Origin: Alteromonas sp. LOR
Lineage (GTDB): Bacteria > Pseudomonadota > Gammaproteobacteria > Enterobacterales > Alteromonadaceae
NCBI RefSeq assembly: GCF_000753865.1
Contig: NZ_JQFW01000028.1
Span: 10,123 to 74,122 of the forward strand
Direction of reading: 5' to 3'
DNA: 64,000 nt
Both the position numbers and the translations under genes were made by a program. The notes under the pieces were generated by a model, which made no database searches, was not told the DNA's origin, and worked only from the letters and a program-made list of their open reading frames with translations. Positions 9,526-19,384 of this stretch are shown here, in pieces; the first letter of the stretch is position 1, and the number at the start of each line of letters is the position of its first letter.

Positions 9526-12042
9526 CTATTTCAAAAACGGTGAGGTTTTGCTCACCGCGCTTTTAGCCACTTCGCTAGGCGTTCCTTGCGCCACAACTGA
9601 ACCGCCTTCATCGCCCGCTCCTGGGCCGATGTCAATTACGTAGTCACTTGCTGATGCCACCTGCATATTGTGTTCTACCATTATCACGCTACTGCCTTCA
9701 TCGACTAATGCATTTAAGTGTTTCATCAATAAACTGATATCTGCAGGGTGAAGCCCCGTGGTAGGTTCATCAAGCACATAAAGCGTATTCTTTTTTTCAG
9801 CGCGCTTTAGTTCAGTTGCAAGTTTGATCCTTTGCGCTTCTCCGCCTGATAACTCTGTCGCAGGCTGACCAAGGCGCAAATAGCCAAGCCCCACTTTTTG
9901 AAGTGCATCAAGAGCGCGGTAAACTGGCGGCTCGTCAGCAAATATACAATGGGCTTCAGACACAGTAAGCGACAATACATCTGATATCGATAAATCATTC
10001 CACGTAACGGCAAGGGTGTCTTCATTGTACCGTTTGGTATCGCACACTGGGCAAGGCGAATAGACGCTGGGCATGAACAGTAGTTCTACCGATACAAAGC
10101 CTACGCCCTCACAATTTTCACAACGCCCCTTTGTGGTATTAAAGGAAAAGCGTCCCGCGTCATAGCGACGCTTTTTCGCCAGCTCAGTCGCTGCAAATAA
10201 TTTTCTAACGTGGTCAAAAAAGCCAGTATAAGTTGCTAGGTTTGAACGCGGCGTTCTGCCTATTGGCGCCTGATTAACAACAACTAACCGTTTAATCTGC
10301 TCTATACCATTGGTTATCGTTCCTTCTACAGGCGTTTCCTCGTTACCTCTTAGCAGTGCAGATTCACTCAAGTCTTTACCTGCTGGCGTACTTTGCGATT
10401 TGTCAGAGCCAATAGCTTGCTTAACCAGCTCTACTAATGCATGGCTAACTAGGCTCGACTTTCCAGAGCCCGACACGCCAGTTACCGTGGTGATAGTGCC
10501 AAGAGGAAAATCACAGTGAAAGTCGTTCAGGTTGTTTTTATTAATATGTGCTAGCGAAAGCCATCCCGTGGGTTTTCTATTGAAGTGAGTCAGCGCGAGA
10601 GAATCGTCAAATAAAAAACGAGAGGTTATAGAGTCGGATGCGTCTTTGAGCTTGTCAGCTGGGCCGCTAAATATGAGCTCTCCGCCACTCACACCCGCAT
10701 GTGGGCCAATATCCACGACCCAATCCGCATGCTGTATAACGCGCAAGTTATGTTCTACAACAAAAACCGTATTTCCAGCATCTACCAATTCACTAAAAGC
10801 ACTGAGTAACGCATTGACATCATGTGGGTGCAATCCGGAAGAGGGCTCATCCATGATGTAAACCACACCAAATAATTTAGATTTAATTTGAGTCGCCAAC
10901 CTCAAGCGCTGCAATTCACCACCAGAGACGGTGGTTGTGCTGCGTTCTAACGAGAGGTAGCCAAGGCCAAGAGATATTATAGGTGTGATACGGGCAATAA
11001 TATCGCTGGCTAAATTACGGATCACCATGGCGCGTTCGTTACTTTGACTATCTATATTGTTCATTAAGGTGGTTAAATGAGTCACTACATCGCTAAGGGA
11101 TAAACGAGAAAATTCGATGATATCCAAGTAGCAAATTGTTACGGAAAGGGACGAAGCTTTCAGTTTTTTGCCCTCGCAACTAGGGCAGATAGACACATCT
11201 AGATATTCTGCAATACGCTGTTTAATTTTTTCTTTCTGGGTCGATTTAAACGTATCAAGCACATAGCGTCTAGCACCAACAAATTTTCCTTTGTAGCTGG
11301 CAGGCTCACCCTCTGCGAATGCATTACGTGTCTGCGCTAAGTTGTAGTGCCGATATACTGGCACTTGAGGCGTTTCATCGGTGAATAAAATCCACTCTTG
11401 GGTTTTTACGGGCAAATCCATCCATGGAACGTCTACGTCAATATCAAGTGATAACAATACTCTGACTAAGTTTTTGCCCTGCCATGCCCCAGGCCACGCT
11501 GCAATAGCGCCTTCTCTAATTGTTAAACTAGGGTCGGGCACGAGCTTTTCTTGCGTAACATTAAATACGTTACCTATCCCGTGGCATGTTTCACAGGCAC
11601 CTTCTACCGTGTTCGGTGAAAAGGCGTCAGCATAAATAATACTTTGCCCTTGCGGATAATCGCCTGCCCGTGAATACAGCATGCGTAGGGTATTAGAAAT
11701 AGTAGTGATACTGCCTACCGATGAGCGTATTGAAGGAGCACCTCGCTGCTGATGCAGTCCCACTGCTGGGGGAAGACCTTCAATACTGTCTACGTCGGGA
11801 GTTTCAACTTGGTCTATCAACCGTCGTGCATAGGGTGATACCGAATCTAAGTAGCGGTGTTGAGCTTCGGCGAAAAGCGTGCCGAAGGCGAGAGAGGACT
11901 TGCCCGAGCCAGAAATTCCAGTAAATGCCACAATTTTGTTTCTTGGAATATCTACATTGAGGCTTTTTAAATTGTGAACGCGAGAGCCCCGTACCTGTAC
12001 GTAGTTATTATCAAATGTTGTCATAACCTTGTGATATTTCAT
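9526..12042 (-). CDS. UvrA-like ABC ATPase (excinuclease subunit A paralogue)
   Basis: Both halves of a UvrA are present: Walker A motifs GISGSGKSS and GVSGSGKSS, paired ABC signatures (VSGGELQRLRLA and LSGGEAQRIKLA), and zinc-finger cysteines in CETCHG, CPSCEG and CENCEG...CPVC. At 838 aa it is about 100 residues shorter than canonical UvrA (around 940). The sequence runs rapidly from the first Walker region to the first zinc finger, suggesting loss of most of the UvrB-binding region. Such short paralogues occur beside a separate true uvrA and some are linked to drug resistance; the role here is unknown. A second ATG lies at 12024, and both have AAGG very close by. Confidence 0.85.
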   Translation of the reverse strand: MKYHKVMTTFDNNYVQVRGSRVHNLKSLNVDIPRNKIVAFTGISGSGKSSLAFGTLFAEAQHRYLDSVSPYARRLIDQVETPDVDSIEGLPPAVGLHQQRGAPSIRSSVGSITTISNTLRMLYSRAGDYPQGQSIIYADAFSPNTVEGACETCHGIGNVFNVTQEKLVPDPSLTIREGAIAAWPGAWQGKNLVRVLLSLDIDVDVPWMDLPVKTQEWILFTDETPQVPVYRHYNLAQTRNAFAEGEPASYKGKFVGARRYVLDTFKSTQKEKIKQRIAEYLDVSICPSCEGKKLKASSLSVTICYLDIIEFSRLSLSDVVTHLTTLMNNIDSQSNERAMVIRNLASDIIARITPIISLGLGYLSLERSTTTVSGGELQRLRLATQIKSKLFGVVYIMDEPSSGLHPHDVNALLSAFSELVDAGNTVFVVEHNLRVIQHADWVVDIGPHAGVSGGELIFSGPADKLKDASDSITSRFLFDDSLALTHFNRKPTGWLSLAHINKNNLNDFHCDFPLGTITTVTGVSGSGKSSLVSHALVELVKQAIGSDKSQSTPAGKDLSESALLRGNEETPVEGTITNGIEQIKRLVVVNQAPIGRTPRSNLATYTGFFDHVRKLFAATELAKKRRYDAGRFSFNTTKGRCENCEGVGFVSVELLFMPSVYSPCPVCDTKRYNEDTLAVTWNDLSISDVLSLTVSEAHCIFADEPPVYRALDALQKVGLGYLRLGQPATELSGGEAQRIKLATELKRAEKKNTLYVLDEPTTGLHPADISLLMKHLNALVDEGSSVIMVEHNMQVASASDYVIDIGPGAGDEGGSVVAQGTPSEVAKSAVSKTSPFLK

Positions 12043-12075
12043 CCTTGTTTAGAAAAAGCGTGTTCGAGCGGGTAA

Positions 12076-12112
12076 AAGAAAAAGCCCAGCATAATGTGGC
12101 CAGGCTTTTTGT
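12076..12112 (-). terminator. terminator after katG
   Basis: On the minus strand AAAAAGCC-TGGC pairs with GCTG-GGCTTTTT, including two G-T wobbles, around an 8-base loop. It lies between the katG stop and the UvrA-like gene, so the two are probably separate transcripts or only partly coupled. Confidence 0.65.
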
Positions 12113-12143
12113 TAGCTTGATAGCGTTAGCGAACAAGCAGTGC

Positions 12144-14393
12144 TTATTTGCGATACCGTTCGTTTTGCAGTTCAAAACGGTCTAGCATCATGACTTTGTG
12201 CCACGCTTTAACGAAAGCATGAACAAATTTTTCATGGCCTGTTGAGGCACCGTATACATCGCATACTGCTCTTAGTTGTAAGTTCGACCCGAACACAAGA
12301 TCGCACCGCGTGGCAGACCACTTTTTCTCACCCGTAGTCACATCGCTCCCTTCGAACAATTCATTGTCCTCGGTCACAGGCTTCCACTTAGTATTGATAT
12401 CTAGCAAGTTGACAAAAAAGTCGTTGGTTAATACCCCCGGTGTTTGCGTAAACACACCGTGTTGAGAGCCGTCGTAATTGGTGTCTAGAACCCGAAGGCC
12501 GCCAACTAGTGCAGTGAGTTCAGGAGCCGATAAATCAAGCAGATGAGCTCTGTCGATTAACATGCGTTCAGTATCTGCACCATACTTACCTTTTACATAG
12601 TTTCTAAAGCCATCGGCATGAGGCTCAAGAACCGAGATATTGTGCTCGTCGGTTTGCTCTTGCGTAGCATCCATTCGCCCAGGTTCAAAAGGTACGGTAA
12701 CGTCAACGCCTGCTTCTTGTGCTGCTTTTTCTATGGCCGCACTACCTGCTAATACTACAAGGTCGGCAATAGAAACGCGTTTGCTTGTTTGCGCATCGTT
12801 AAAGGTTTTTTGAATCTCTTTAAGTGACTCAAGTACGCTTTTAAGTTGGGTAGGGTGGTTCACTTCCCAGTTGATCATTGGCTCAAGCTGAATTCGTGCA
12901 CCATTGGCGCCGCCGCGCAGATCCGTTTTTCTAAACGTTGAGGCAGAGGCCCATGCAGTACTTACCAACGCAGAGATACTGTGTTCAGTTGCAAGAATAC
13001 TGGCTTTAAGCGCAATAATGTCCACTTCACCAATGAGTTCATGGTCGCACTTTGGAATAGGATCTTGCCAAATTAAGCTTTCGTCTGGCACATCTGGGCC
13101 GAGTAAACGGTTTTTAGGACCCATATCTCTATGGATTAATTTGTACCACGCCTTGGCAAATGCGTCGTCGAGGAGTTCTGGCTGCTCAACAAATTTTTCG
13201 CATATTTTCAAATAAGCAGGATCTTTGATAAGGGCAATGTCGGTGGTCATCATCATAGGAGGATGGCGAAGTCCTTCTACATGTGCGTCAGGTATAAGGT
13301 CAGCAGCTTCCCCGTTTTTAGGACGCCATGCTTTACCTCCAGCCGGACTCTCTGTTTGTTCCCACTCAAATTTAAATAGATTTTTTAGGTATTCGTGGTC
13401 CCAGCGGGTAGGGTTTGATGTCCATGCTCCCTCGATACCATTTGTGGTGGTGTACTGGGCATTGCCCGAGCCATTGCTGTTTAACCAGCCTAGGCCTTGG
13501 CTTTCAATAGGTGCTCCGCTTGGTTCTGGGCCTAGATGCGATTTATCCGAGCCGCCGTGACTTTTACCAAACGCGTGACCGCCTGCAATAAGCGCAACGG
13601 TCTCTTCGTCATTCATACCCATTCTTCCAAAGGTAATACGAATTTCTTGCGCTGACGAAATGGGATCCATATTGCCAAAGGGGCCTTCTGGATGAACATA
13701 AATAAGCGACTGACGAGACGCGGCAAGCGGATTCTCTAGATCATAGTCCTCTGTACCAGGCTCACCTGTCCAACGCTTGTCTTGAGTGGCCATTTCAGTT
13801 TCTGGGCCCCAATAGGTGGCGTCGTCAGCCTCCCAGCAGTCAATGCGTCCGCCACCAAAGCCAAAGGTTTTGAAACCCATCTGCTCTAGCGCAAGATTGC
13901 CCGTTAGCATAATTAAATCTGCCCACGAGATGTTGTCACCGTACTTCAGCTTAATAGGCTGTAATAGGCGTATTGACTTATCGATGTTGCCGTTGTCTTC
14001 CCAAGAGTAAAGAGGTGCAAAACGCTGTAGCCCCTGCGCCGAGCCTCCACGTCCATCGAATACGCGGTATGAACCAGCAGAGTGCCACGCCATTCTAATC
14101 ATCTGAGGGCCATAGTTACCGTAATCTGCTGGCCAGAAATCTTGCGATGTGGTCAGCAGTTCCAAAATATCTTTTTTTACCGCGTCTAAATCAAGAGAAG
14201 CGAACGCAGCGGGATAATCAAAATCCTCACCTAGCGGGTTTGCTGATGGAGATTGGCTGTGCAGAAGTTCAATTGGCAGCTGACCGGGCCACCAATTCGC
14301 ATTCATAGGAGGAGTGCCTATCGCACCGCCAATACGTTTACTTTCGATGGTCTCGTAACCACCGGCGATGGGGCATTTCATTTTATCAGACAT
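12144..14393 (-). CDS. katG: catalase-peroxidase KatG
   Basis: A bifunctional heme enzyme that dismutates hydrogen peroxide and has broad peroxidase activity. The distal triad Arg100, Trp103 and His104 lies in RMAWHSAG and the proximal heme ligand is His273 in [10 protein letters not shown]. The Trp-Tyr-Met adduct that confers catalase activity is intact: Trp103, Tyr232 in IYVHPEGP and Met258 in FGRMGMND, with the spacings seen in E. coli KatG. At 749 aa it has both the active N-domain and the degenerate C-domain. No secretion signal is obvious, so it is probably cytoplasmic. Confidence 0.97.
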   Translation of the reverse strand: MSDKMKCPIAGGYETIESKRIGGAIGTPPMNANWWPGQLPIELLHSQSPSANPLGEDFDYPAAFASLDLDAVKKDILELLTTSQDFWPADYGNYGPQMIRMAWHSAGSYRVFDGRGGSAQGLQRFAPLYSWEDNGNIDKSIRLLQPIKLKYGDNISWADLIMLTGNLALEQMGFKTFGFGGGRIDCWEADDATYWGPETEMATQDKRWTGEPGTEDYDLENPLAASRQSLIYVHPEGPFGNMDPISSAQEIRITFGRMGMNDEETVALIAGGHAFGKSHGGSDKSHLGPEPSGAPIESQGLGWLNSNGSGNAQYTTTNGIEGAWTSNPTRWDHEYLKNLFKFEWEQTESPAGGKAWRPKNGEAADLIPDAHVEGLRHPPMMMTTDIALIKDPAYLKICEKFVEQPELLDDAFAKAWYKLIHRDMGPKNRLLGPDVPDESLIWQDPIPKCDHELIGEVDIIALKASILATEHSISALVSTAWASASTFRKTDLRGGANGARIQLEPMINWEVNHPTQLKSVLESLKEIQKTFNDAQTSKRVSIADLVVLAGSAAIEKAAQEAGVDVTVPFEPGRMDATQEQTDEHNISVLEPHADGFRNYVKGKYGADTERMLIDRAHLLDLSAPELTALVGGLRVLDTNYDGSQHGVFTQTPGVLTNDFFVNLLDINTKWKPVTEDNELFEGSDVTTGEKKWSATRCDLVFGSNLQLRAVCDVYGASTGHEKFVHAFVKAWHKVMMLDRFELQNERYRK

Positions 14394-14851
14394 TCAATAG
14401 TTCCTTTTATATTGCGCCCCATAGGAAAGCCTTAACAGGTGATTATGTTTCACAGTAATCACAGCAAGCTATAGATTCTTTATCAGCCGTTCTAAGCCCT
14501 GTTTCAGTGAACCGCTTCGCTGAACTGCTTGAATGACCCAGATGAAGAGCAATGTGTTGATTAAACATTTTTTATATAGATGACTACGCCATGCTGGTGG
14601 CAAAGTTCACAACAACGAAACTATCAGCGCTGAGGTGAAGTAAACCGCCACTATCGGCGGTGCGAAATAGATAAAAAATAAATAAAGCGAGGGGGAAACT
14701 TAGAAACTATAAGCCGAAAGCCAAAAGCTAAAAAATGTTGCGGCGCACTAGTTATTAGTTTGTAAGCAGCCAAAGAGCGCCGTTGGCCGACATGCAGTAC
14801 TGAGCCCAATGAGATAAGGCTTAAATGGCGAAAATGTGTTTAAAAGGCGCG
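14394..14851. other. 458-bp intergenic region upstream of katG
   Basis: No gene was found. Reading towards katG, an imperfect palindrome lies at 14441-14460 (GATTA, 10 bases, TAATC), and an AT-rich CAATATAAAAGG sequence that could be a -10 region lies between it and the start. The palindrome could be an operator, but it does not match the OxyR consensus I know. The rest (14470-14851) shows nothing recognisable. Confidence 0.4.
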
Positions 14852-15022
14852 TTAATGGGTTAAAAATATCATCACGGTATAAAATAATGCGATAACGCCA
14901 CTAAGCACAAGAATATAGAGAAAGCCTTGCTTACCTTGCTCTAAAGAATATTTGTTTGCCTGCAGGTAGCCGAACCACAGCAGAGAAAGAATAAGTGGAA
15001 TAAGTACAATTATTTTTATCAT
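14852..15022 (-). CDS. small two-helix membrane protein, function unknown
   Basis: A 56-residue hypothetical protein with two hydrophobic stretches: residues about 3-18 (IIVLIPLILSLLWFGY) and about 34-53 (ILVLSGVIALFYTVMIF), joined by a short polar loop with KYSLEQGKQG. The frame is open further upstream to 15124, but the ATG at 15022 was chosen because AGGG lies 7 bases before it and translation begins directly in the first helix. It lies downstream of the acyltransferase on the same strand, about 240 bases away. No function can be assigned. Confidence 0.6.
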   Translation of the reverse strand: MIKIIVLIPLILSLLWFGYLQANKYSLEQGKQGFLYILVLSGVIALFYTVMIFLTH

Positions 15023-15265
15023 ATAAGGCCCTAAGCTACGCACTTCACAGTGACTAAACATTACTTCAGGCATTGTTATATCAATGTATGGTATTAAATG
15101 CCAACGACCTAACGGATATTTCATTGTCTACTTGGGCGGGTTAATCTTTGCTGTGAACATGTGTAGCAGAGATTGACTGTGAAAATTAACAGTAAAAATC
15201 AGCCGCTAATATCAACACGCCCTATTGCCGTATCTCAATGCTCAAGACGCATTATTAAACTGTCT

Positions 15266-16984
15266 TCAAGCCGTTGCCTTTAGCTCATCGTGGCATAGAT
15301 ATCGTTTGCGCTTTTTTTCAGTAATTGCCAATGCATCAACCACCACAAGACCATCAATACAGTCGTTAAAATCTGGATCAACGTTAAACCCTAAAAAGGC
15401 GACACCATCGGCTTTCGCTATTTCTGAATACTGCTTATACAGCGTGGGAACATTTACGCCCATATTAGCGAGTAGGTGCTTAAGGATAGTGAATTCGGCT
15501 TTGTAATCGTCACCTGTAAACACATGCAAAGGCTCTCTTGCGGGGCAAAAAGGTTGTTTACACGTAACACTGCCGAACTTAGCCGGAAAGTATGTTGAGT
15601 AGAACTGCACTAAAAGATCTTTAGCAGTATCAGGGTAGGCATTGCTTAATGACACTGCCCCGAACAAATAGCGGTACTTTGGATAGCGACTAAGAAAAAC
15701 GCCAATGCCGAACCACAGATAGTCGAGGCTTCGCTTTCCCCAATATCGAGGTTGTATAAAACTTCGCCCTAACTCTAGGCCATGCTCAAATAGGGCTTCA
15801 TTATTTTCGCCGTAATCAAACAGCGTAGCGGAGTACAATCCCGTTGGGTGGCCTTCTTCGCTAAGCGCTTGGGCGTCACCAAAACGATAGGCTCCCACAA
15901 TCTCTAAGTCGCGCTCATCCCACAGCACTAGGTGGTAGTAGTGAGAGTCGTACTGGTCTATGTCTCGTCGCTTATTGGTGCCTTCTCCAACCGCTCTAAA
16001 TGCTATTTCTCGAAGACGTCCTATCTCACGCATAATGGGAGAGCAATGAGTATGCTGATAAAGATAAATCGACTTTCCATCGGCGGTTTGCCCCAAATGT
16101 TCACAGGCACGAACAGCCCGTGAGAGCTCTTTTCTGTCCTCTGGCATTGCAATAGCAGCTTGGGTTTCGAATACGCCTTTTTTGTTATTGCCTATGCGAT
16201 AAAGATGTCGTTTAAACAACTTCACTTTTTCTTTTAGTGCTAGGGTGGGCTGTTGATAAGACTCAAACGCAATGAGTTCCCCAACGCGGATGGGCAAATG
16301 TTTACGCCGCTGCTTAAACATTTCTTTCACGAGTAGCGCAGTCGCCAACGGCTTGTAAATCATAGACACGCCATAAAAAATAGGGCTGTTTTTAGCATCG
16401 ATATACACGGGAAGAATAGGAGCTTTAGCGTGACGAGCAATGCGCAAAAAACCTGAATGCCAGCGCGTGTCGCGAACCCCTTGGGGTCTAAGTCTGGAGA
16501 CCTCTCCAGCGGGAAAAATTAATACGGCCCCCTCCTGTGACAAATGATGGTGAATGGCTGACAAATGCTGCTTTGGGGTTCCGCCCTCCATATTATTCAC
16601 AGGTAGCAACATGCTGTGCAGCGGCTCAATGGCCATAAGCATTTCATTGGCGACTACTTTTAAATCGTGTCGAACTTCACTCACGAGTTTGATTAACGCA
16701 AGTGCGTCAAGAGAGCCAATAGGGTGATTTGCAATTATCACTACACGACCTTCACTAGGAATTCGTTCTTTCTCGATGTCTCTTGCGGAATAGCTGACGT
16801 TAAAATACGCCAGTACTTGCTCAACAAAATCAATATCATTGTAGTGCGGGTACGTGTCGCCAAACGCCTGAATTTCTTTTTCGTGTAAAAGATGGCTTAG
16901 CGCGAAAGATAGCGATTTGAATAAAAGAGGATTGTTCGCGACCTGAGGATAATGTTTGTTTAAAACGTCGTTGACAGTAAACAT
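15266..16984 (-). CDS. bifunctional acyltransferase, OlsF-like (candidate ornithine-lipid synthase)
   Basis: The 572-aa protein combines two acyltransferase modules. The N-terminal half (about 70-260) is PlsC/LPLAT-like with ANHPIGSLDAL at residues 85-95 and FPAGEVSRL at 158-165, the hemolysin-type subfamily. The C-terminal half (about 310-490) resembles the GNAT-like OlsB family, with REIGRLREIAFR. In OlsF such a fusion makes ornithine lipids: the C-part N-acylates ornithine and the N-part O-acylates lyso-ornithine lipid. By architecture this is the best guess, but substrate specificity cannot be read from sequence. It is probably membrane-peripheral and faces the cytoplasm. Confidence 0.7.
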   Translation of the reverse strand: MFTVNDVLNKHYPQVANNPLLFKSLSFALSHLLHEKEIQAFGDTYPHYNDIDFVEQVLAYFNVSYSARDIEKERIPSEGRVVIIANHPIGSLDALALIKLVSEVRHDLKVVANEMLMAIEPLHSMLLPVNNMEGGTPKQHLSAIHHHLSQEGAVLIFPAGEVSRLRPQGVRDTRWHSGFLRIARHAKAPILPVYIDAKNSPIFYGVSMIYKPLATALLVKEMFKQRRKHLPIRVGELIAFESYQQPTLALKEKVKLFKRHLYRIGNNKKGVFETQAAIAMPEDRKELSRAVRACEHLGQTADGKSIYLYQHTHCSPIMREIGRLREIAFRAVGEGTNKRRDIDQYDSHYYHLVLWDERDLEIVGAYRFGDAQALSEEGHPTGLYSATLFDYGENNEALFEHGLELGRSFIQPRYWGKRSLDYLWFGIGVFLSRYPKYRYLFGAVSLSNAYPDTAKDLLVQFYSTYFPAKFGSVTCKQPFCPAREPLHVFTGDDYKAEFTILKHLLANMGVNVPTLYKQYSEIAKADGVAFLGFNVDPDFNDCIDGLVVVDALAITEKKRKRYLCHDELKATA

Positions 16985-17032
16985 AGCTTCTCTCGTTTTT
17001 TTGCAAACACTAGCAACCTAATGTGACGTTTT

Positions 17033-17050
17033 TGACATACTTTTTTGTCA
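17033..17050. promoter_or_regulatory. inverted repeat between the acyltransferase and the SDR operon
   Basis: TGACA (17033-17037) and TGTCA (17046-17050) form a dyad with an 8-base AT-rich centre, about 50 bases upstream of the acyltransferase start. This is a possible operator in the divergent promoter region. Short dyads like this arise by chance, so confidence is low. Confidence 0.25.
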
Positions 17051-17229
17051 CTTATTTTACAGTGCGTATTTCTGAACTGGATACATAGGAAGATGTGCAC
17101 CTAATATTAAAGAGCCGATAGACAATATGTGGCTGATTGCGCAGCATCTGTTGGTAATCACACTTTTGAATTCATCTGCAAAAAAGGTAAACTCCAAGAT
17201 GTAAAAATTGTGTGTATCTTGTTACGCCC

Positions 17230-17312
17230 AGTGCTTCAGCACGAAGTTATAAATTAATGCGTCACCATGAAGTTACAAATCAATGCGTCAGCATGAAATT
17301 ACAAACCAGTGC
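17230..17312. repeat. 26-bp tandem repeat, about 3.2 copies
   Basis: Units start at 17230, 17256, 17282 and (partial) 17308, each beginning A(A/G)TGC and containing a GAAGTTA-type core followed by (C/T)AAA. Units two and three differ at a few positions; the first is more diverged. The array lies 90 bases before the SDR start, within the 16985-17404 intergenic region. It could be a set of repeated protein-binding sites or a simple local duplication. Confidence 0.75.
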
Positions 17313-17404
17313 TTTTGTTCAACGCAAAGAAAGCAATACGAAAGCGTCGTGGTCAACGCCGTTTTCCATGTTCGATAACAATAACAACAAAGAGTAGAAC
17401 TATT

Positions 17405-18226
17405 ATGCGTATCGTCATCACCGGTGGAGCAACCGGGCTGGGCAAGGCACTTGCCATTAAGTGGGCTGAAAAGCATAAAGGGATAAAAATTTGTATTGCC
17501 GACATCAATCAGGCTCGCGGCAATGAGACCGTCGAGGCACTTACCTCAATAGGAGCCGACGCCTTCTACGTTACCTGCGATATCACATCGGAAACGAATG
17601 TGAATGAACTTGCCAGCACGATAAGCGCTAAATGGCAGGGTATCGACTATGTATTTAACAACGCAGGCGTTGCCACCGGCGGCAGCTTGCTTGATGAAAC
17701 GCCAGAGCAGTGGCAATGGGTATTCGATATCAATATGTTAGGCATGGTGCGAGTGAGTAGGGCGCTGTTGCCACTGATGCAAACGCAGGGGCACGGTTAC
17801 TTCGTTAATATTGCATCGCAGGCCGGAATAACGCCTATCCCTTATATGGGCAGTTATAACGCCATGAAAGCGGCGGTGGTGGCCTTCTCTGAAACAATGA
17901 AATTGGAACTTGCGCCAGATAACATTGGGGTGAGTGTGGTTTGCCCCAGTTTTTTCAAGACTAATCTTGATGAGTCGATGCGAAGTGCCAACCCTGCATC
18001 ACATAAAATGCTGAATAAACTTTTCGCCAAAGCCGACATGAGCAAAGAGGATGTAGCACTAAGTATTTACCAGCAAGTAAACGCTAAGCAGTTTCTTATT
18101 TTGACGCACAAAGAAGGTAAGCGCGCCTTTTTGTTGAAAAAGCTGTTGTCATCGACGCGCTATTTGAAAATGATGCTGTCGCAGACCAAAACCATGAAGC
18201 AAGTAATGGATAAGCGAGACAGCTAA
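17405..18226 (+). CDS. short-chain dehydrogenase/reductase
   Basis: A 273-aa classical SDR. The Rossmann glycine motif GGATGLGK is near the N-terminus, FNNAG supplies the NNAG motif, and YNAMK provides the catalytic Tyr and Lys (YxxxK), with NIASQAG giving the Ser. The frame is open upstream, but the ATG at 17405 starts directly at the first Rossmann strand (MRIVITGG) as usual. It is the first of three genes with a second SDR and a kinase-like protein, suggesting a shared hydroxyacyl or lipid-derived substrate. The substrate cannot be named. Confidence 0.88.
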   Translation: MRIVITGGATGLGKALAIKWAEKHKGIKICIADINQARGNETVEALTSIGADAFYVTCDITSETNVNELASTISAKWQGIDYVFNNAGVATGGSLLDETPEQWQWVFDINMLGMVRVSRALLPLMQTQGHGYFVNIASQAGITPIPYMGSYNAMKAAVVAFSETMKLELAPDNIGVSVVCPSFFKTNLDESMRSANPASHKMLNKLFAKADMSKEDVALSIYQQVNAKQFLILTHKEGKRAFLLKKLLSSTRYLKMMLSQTKTMKQVMDKRDS

Positions 18227-18286
18227 CGTCCTTTATCCAAAAGCTCGAGAACGGCAAAGCATTAACCTGTGTAAAGCGGAGAAAGA

Positions 18287-19384
18287 ATGAACCAAGGCGT
18301 TGTAGATAAAGCACAGCAAGTGCGAAGTGGTGAAGAGCTAAGCGCAGAAGCGGTAAATAATTGGCTTAAAGATAATCTCGATGACACCATGAAAGGCCGT
18401 TGTAATGGCTGTGAAACTATGCCTGCAGTAACTCAGTATGCAGGTGGAGCATCCAACTGGACTTACTGCTTAGATTACCCCGATACATCGATGATTTTGC
18501 GAAGAGGCCCGGCGGGCACAAAAGCAAAAGGTGCTCACGATATGGAGCGAGAGTATAAACTTCAGCGAGCACTAAAACCGGTTTATCGCTATGTGCCTAC
18601 CATGTACGCCTATTGTGAAGATGAATCGATCATTGGTGCCGATTTTTACCTGATGGAAAAGTTCACTGGCATTATACCGCGCAAAAATCTACCTCGAGAT
18701 TTGAACACAACAAAGGCACAAACGGCTCAGCTGTGCACCAATGTGCTCGATAGCTTAATTGAGCTGCATAAGGTAGATCATGAGAAAGCCGGTTTATCTC
18801 ATATAGGCAAAGGGAAGGGCTATATTGAGCGGCAAATTAGCGGCTGGAGTGCGCGCTACAGCAAAGCGAAAACGTGGAATGTACCCTCAGGTAAAAAGGT
18901 AATGCATTGGCTTGAAAGACACATGCCCGACAATGAACGTATATGTATTACCCACAACGACTTTCGCTTCGACAATGTTGTACTTAACCCAAATAATTAC
19001 ACTGACATCATTGGGGTGCTTGATTGGGAACTAGCAACCCTTGGAGATCCGCTTATGGATTTGGGAAATTCACTAGCCTATTGGGTTGATGCCGATGATG
19101 ACTTTTTAGCCCAATCTACTCGTCGTCAGCCCACACATTTAGAGGGTATGTTTACCCGCAAGCAAGTTGTCGCCTACTACTGCGAGAAGATGGATATTGA
19201 CGTAGAAGACTTCACGTTTTACGAAGTGTATGGGCTTTTCCGTTTAGCGGGGATCGCTCAGCAAATTTATTATCGTTATCATCACGGACAAACTAATAAC
19301 CCGGCGTTTAAGCGTTTTTGGGTATTTATTCATTACTTACTGTGGCGCTGTAATAAGGCCATAAAAGCATCAGGAAAAAATTAA
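18287..19384 (+). CDS. phosphotransferase of the aminoglycoside-phosphotransferase/ACAD10-like family
   Basis: A 365-aa protein-kinase-fold enzyme. The catalytic loop HNDFRFDN (residues 223-230) fits HxDxxxxN, and DWE at 246-248 supplies the metal-binding Asp. The N-terminal lobe has QYAGGASNWTY, the typical family start before the glycine-rich strand. This subfamily is related to the kinase domain of ACAD10/ACAD11, implicated in phosphorylating hydroxyacyl-CoA intermediates, rather than to antibiotic-resistance enzymes. Its stop overlaps the next SDR start (TAATG), so it is very probably translated in an operon with both flanking SDRs. An antibiotic function is unlikely. Confidence 0.85.
   Translation: MNQGVVDKAQQVRSGEELSAEAVNNWLKDNLDDTMKGRCNGCETMPAVTQYAGGASNWTYCLDYPDTSMILRRGPAGTKAKGAHDMEREYKLQRALKPVYRYVPTMYAYCEDESIIGADFYLMEKFTGIIPRKNLPRDLNTTKAQTAQLCTNVLDSLIELHKVDHEKAGLSHIGKGKGYIERQISGWSARYSKAKTWNVPSGKKVMHWLERHMPDNERICITHNDFRFDNVVLNPNNYTDIIGVLDWELATLGDPLMDLGNSLAYWVDADDDFLAQSTRRQPTHLEGMFTRKQVVAYYCEKMDIDVEDFTFYEVYGLFRLAGIAQQIYYRYHHGQTNNPAFKRFWVFIHYLLWRCNKAIKASGKN

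Noticed and set aside
17230..17312. CRISPR array
   Set aside because: Units are directly adjacent with no spacers and are imperfect; no cas genes are present.
18287..19384. Antibiotic (aminoglycoside) resistance kinase
   Set aside because: Only the fold is shared; the N-terminal features and the SDR partners point to the ACAD10-like metabolic group.
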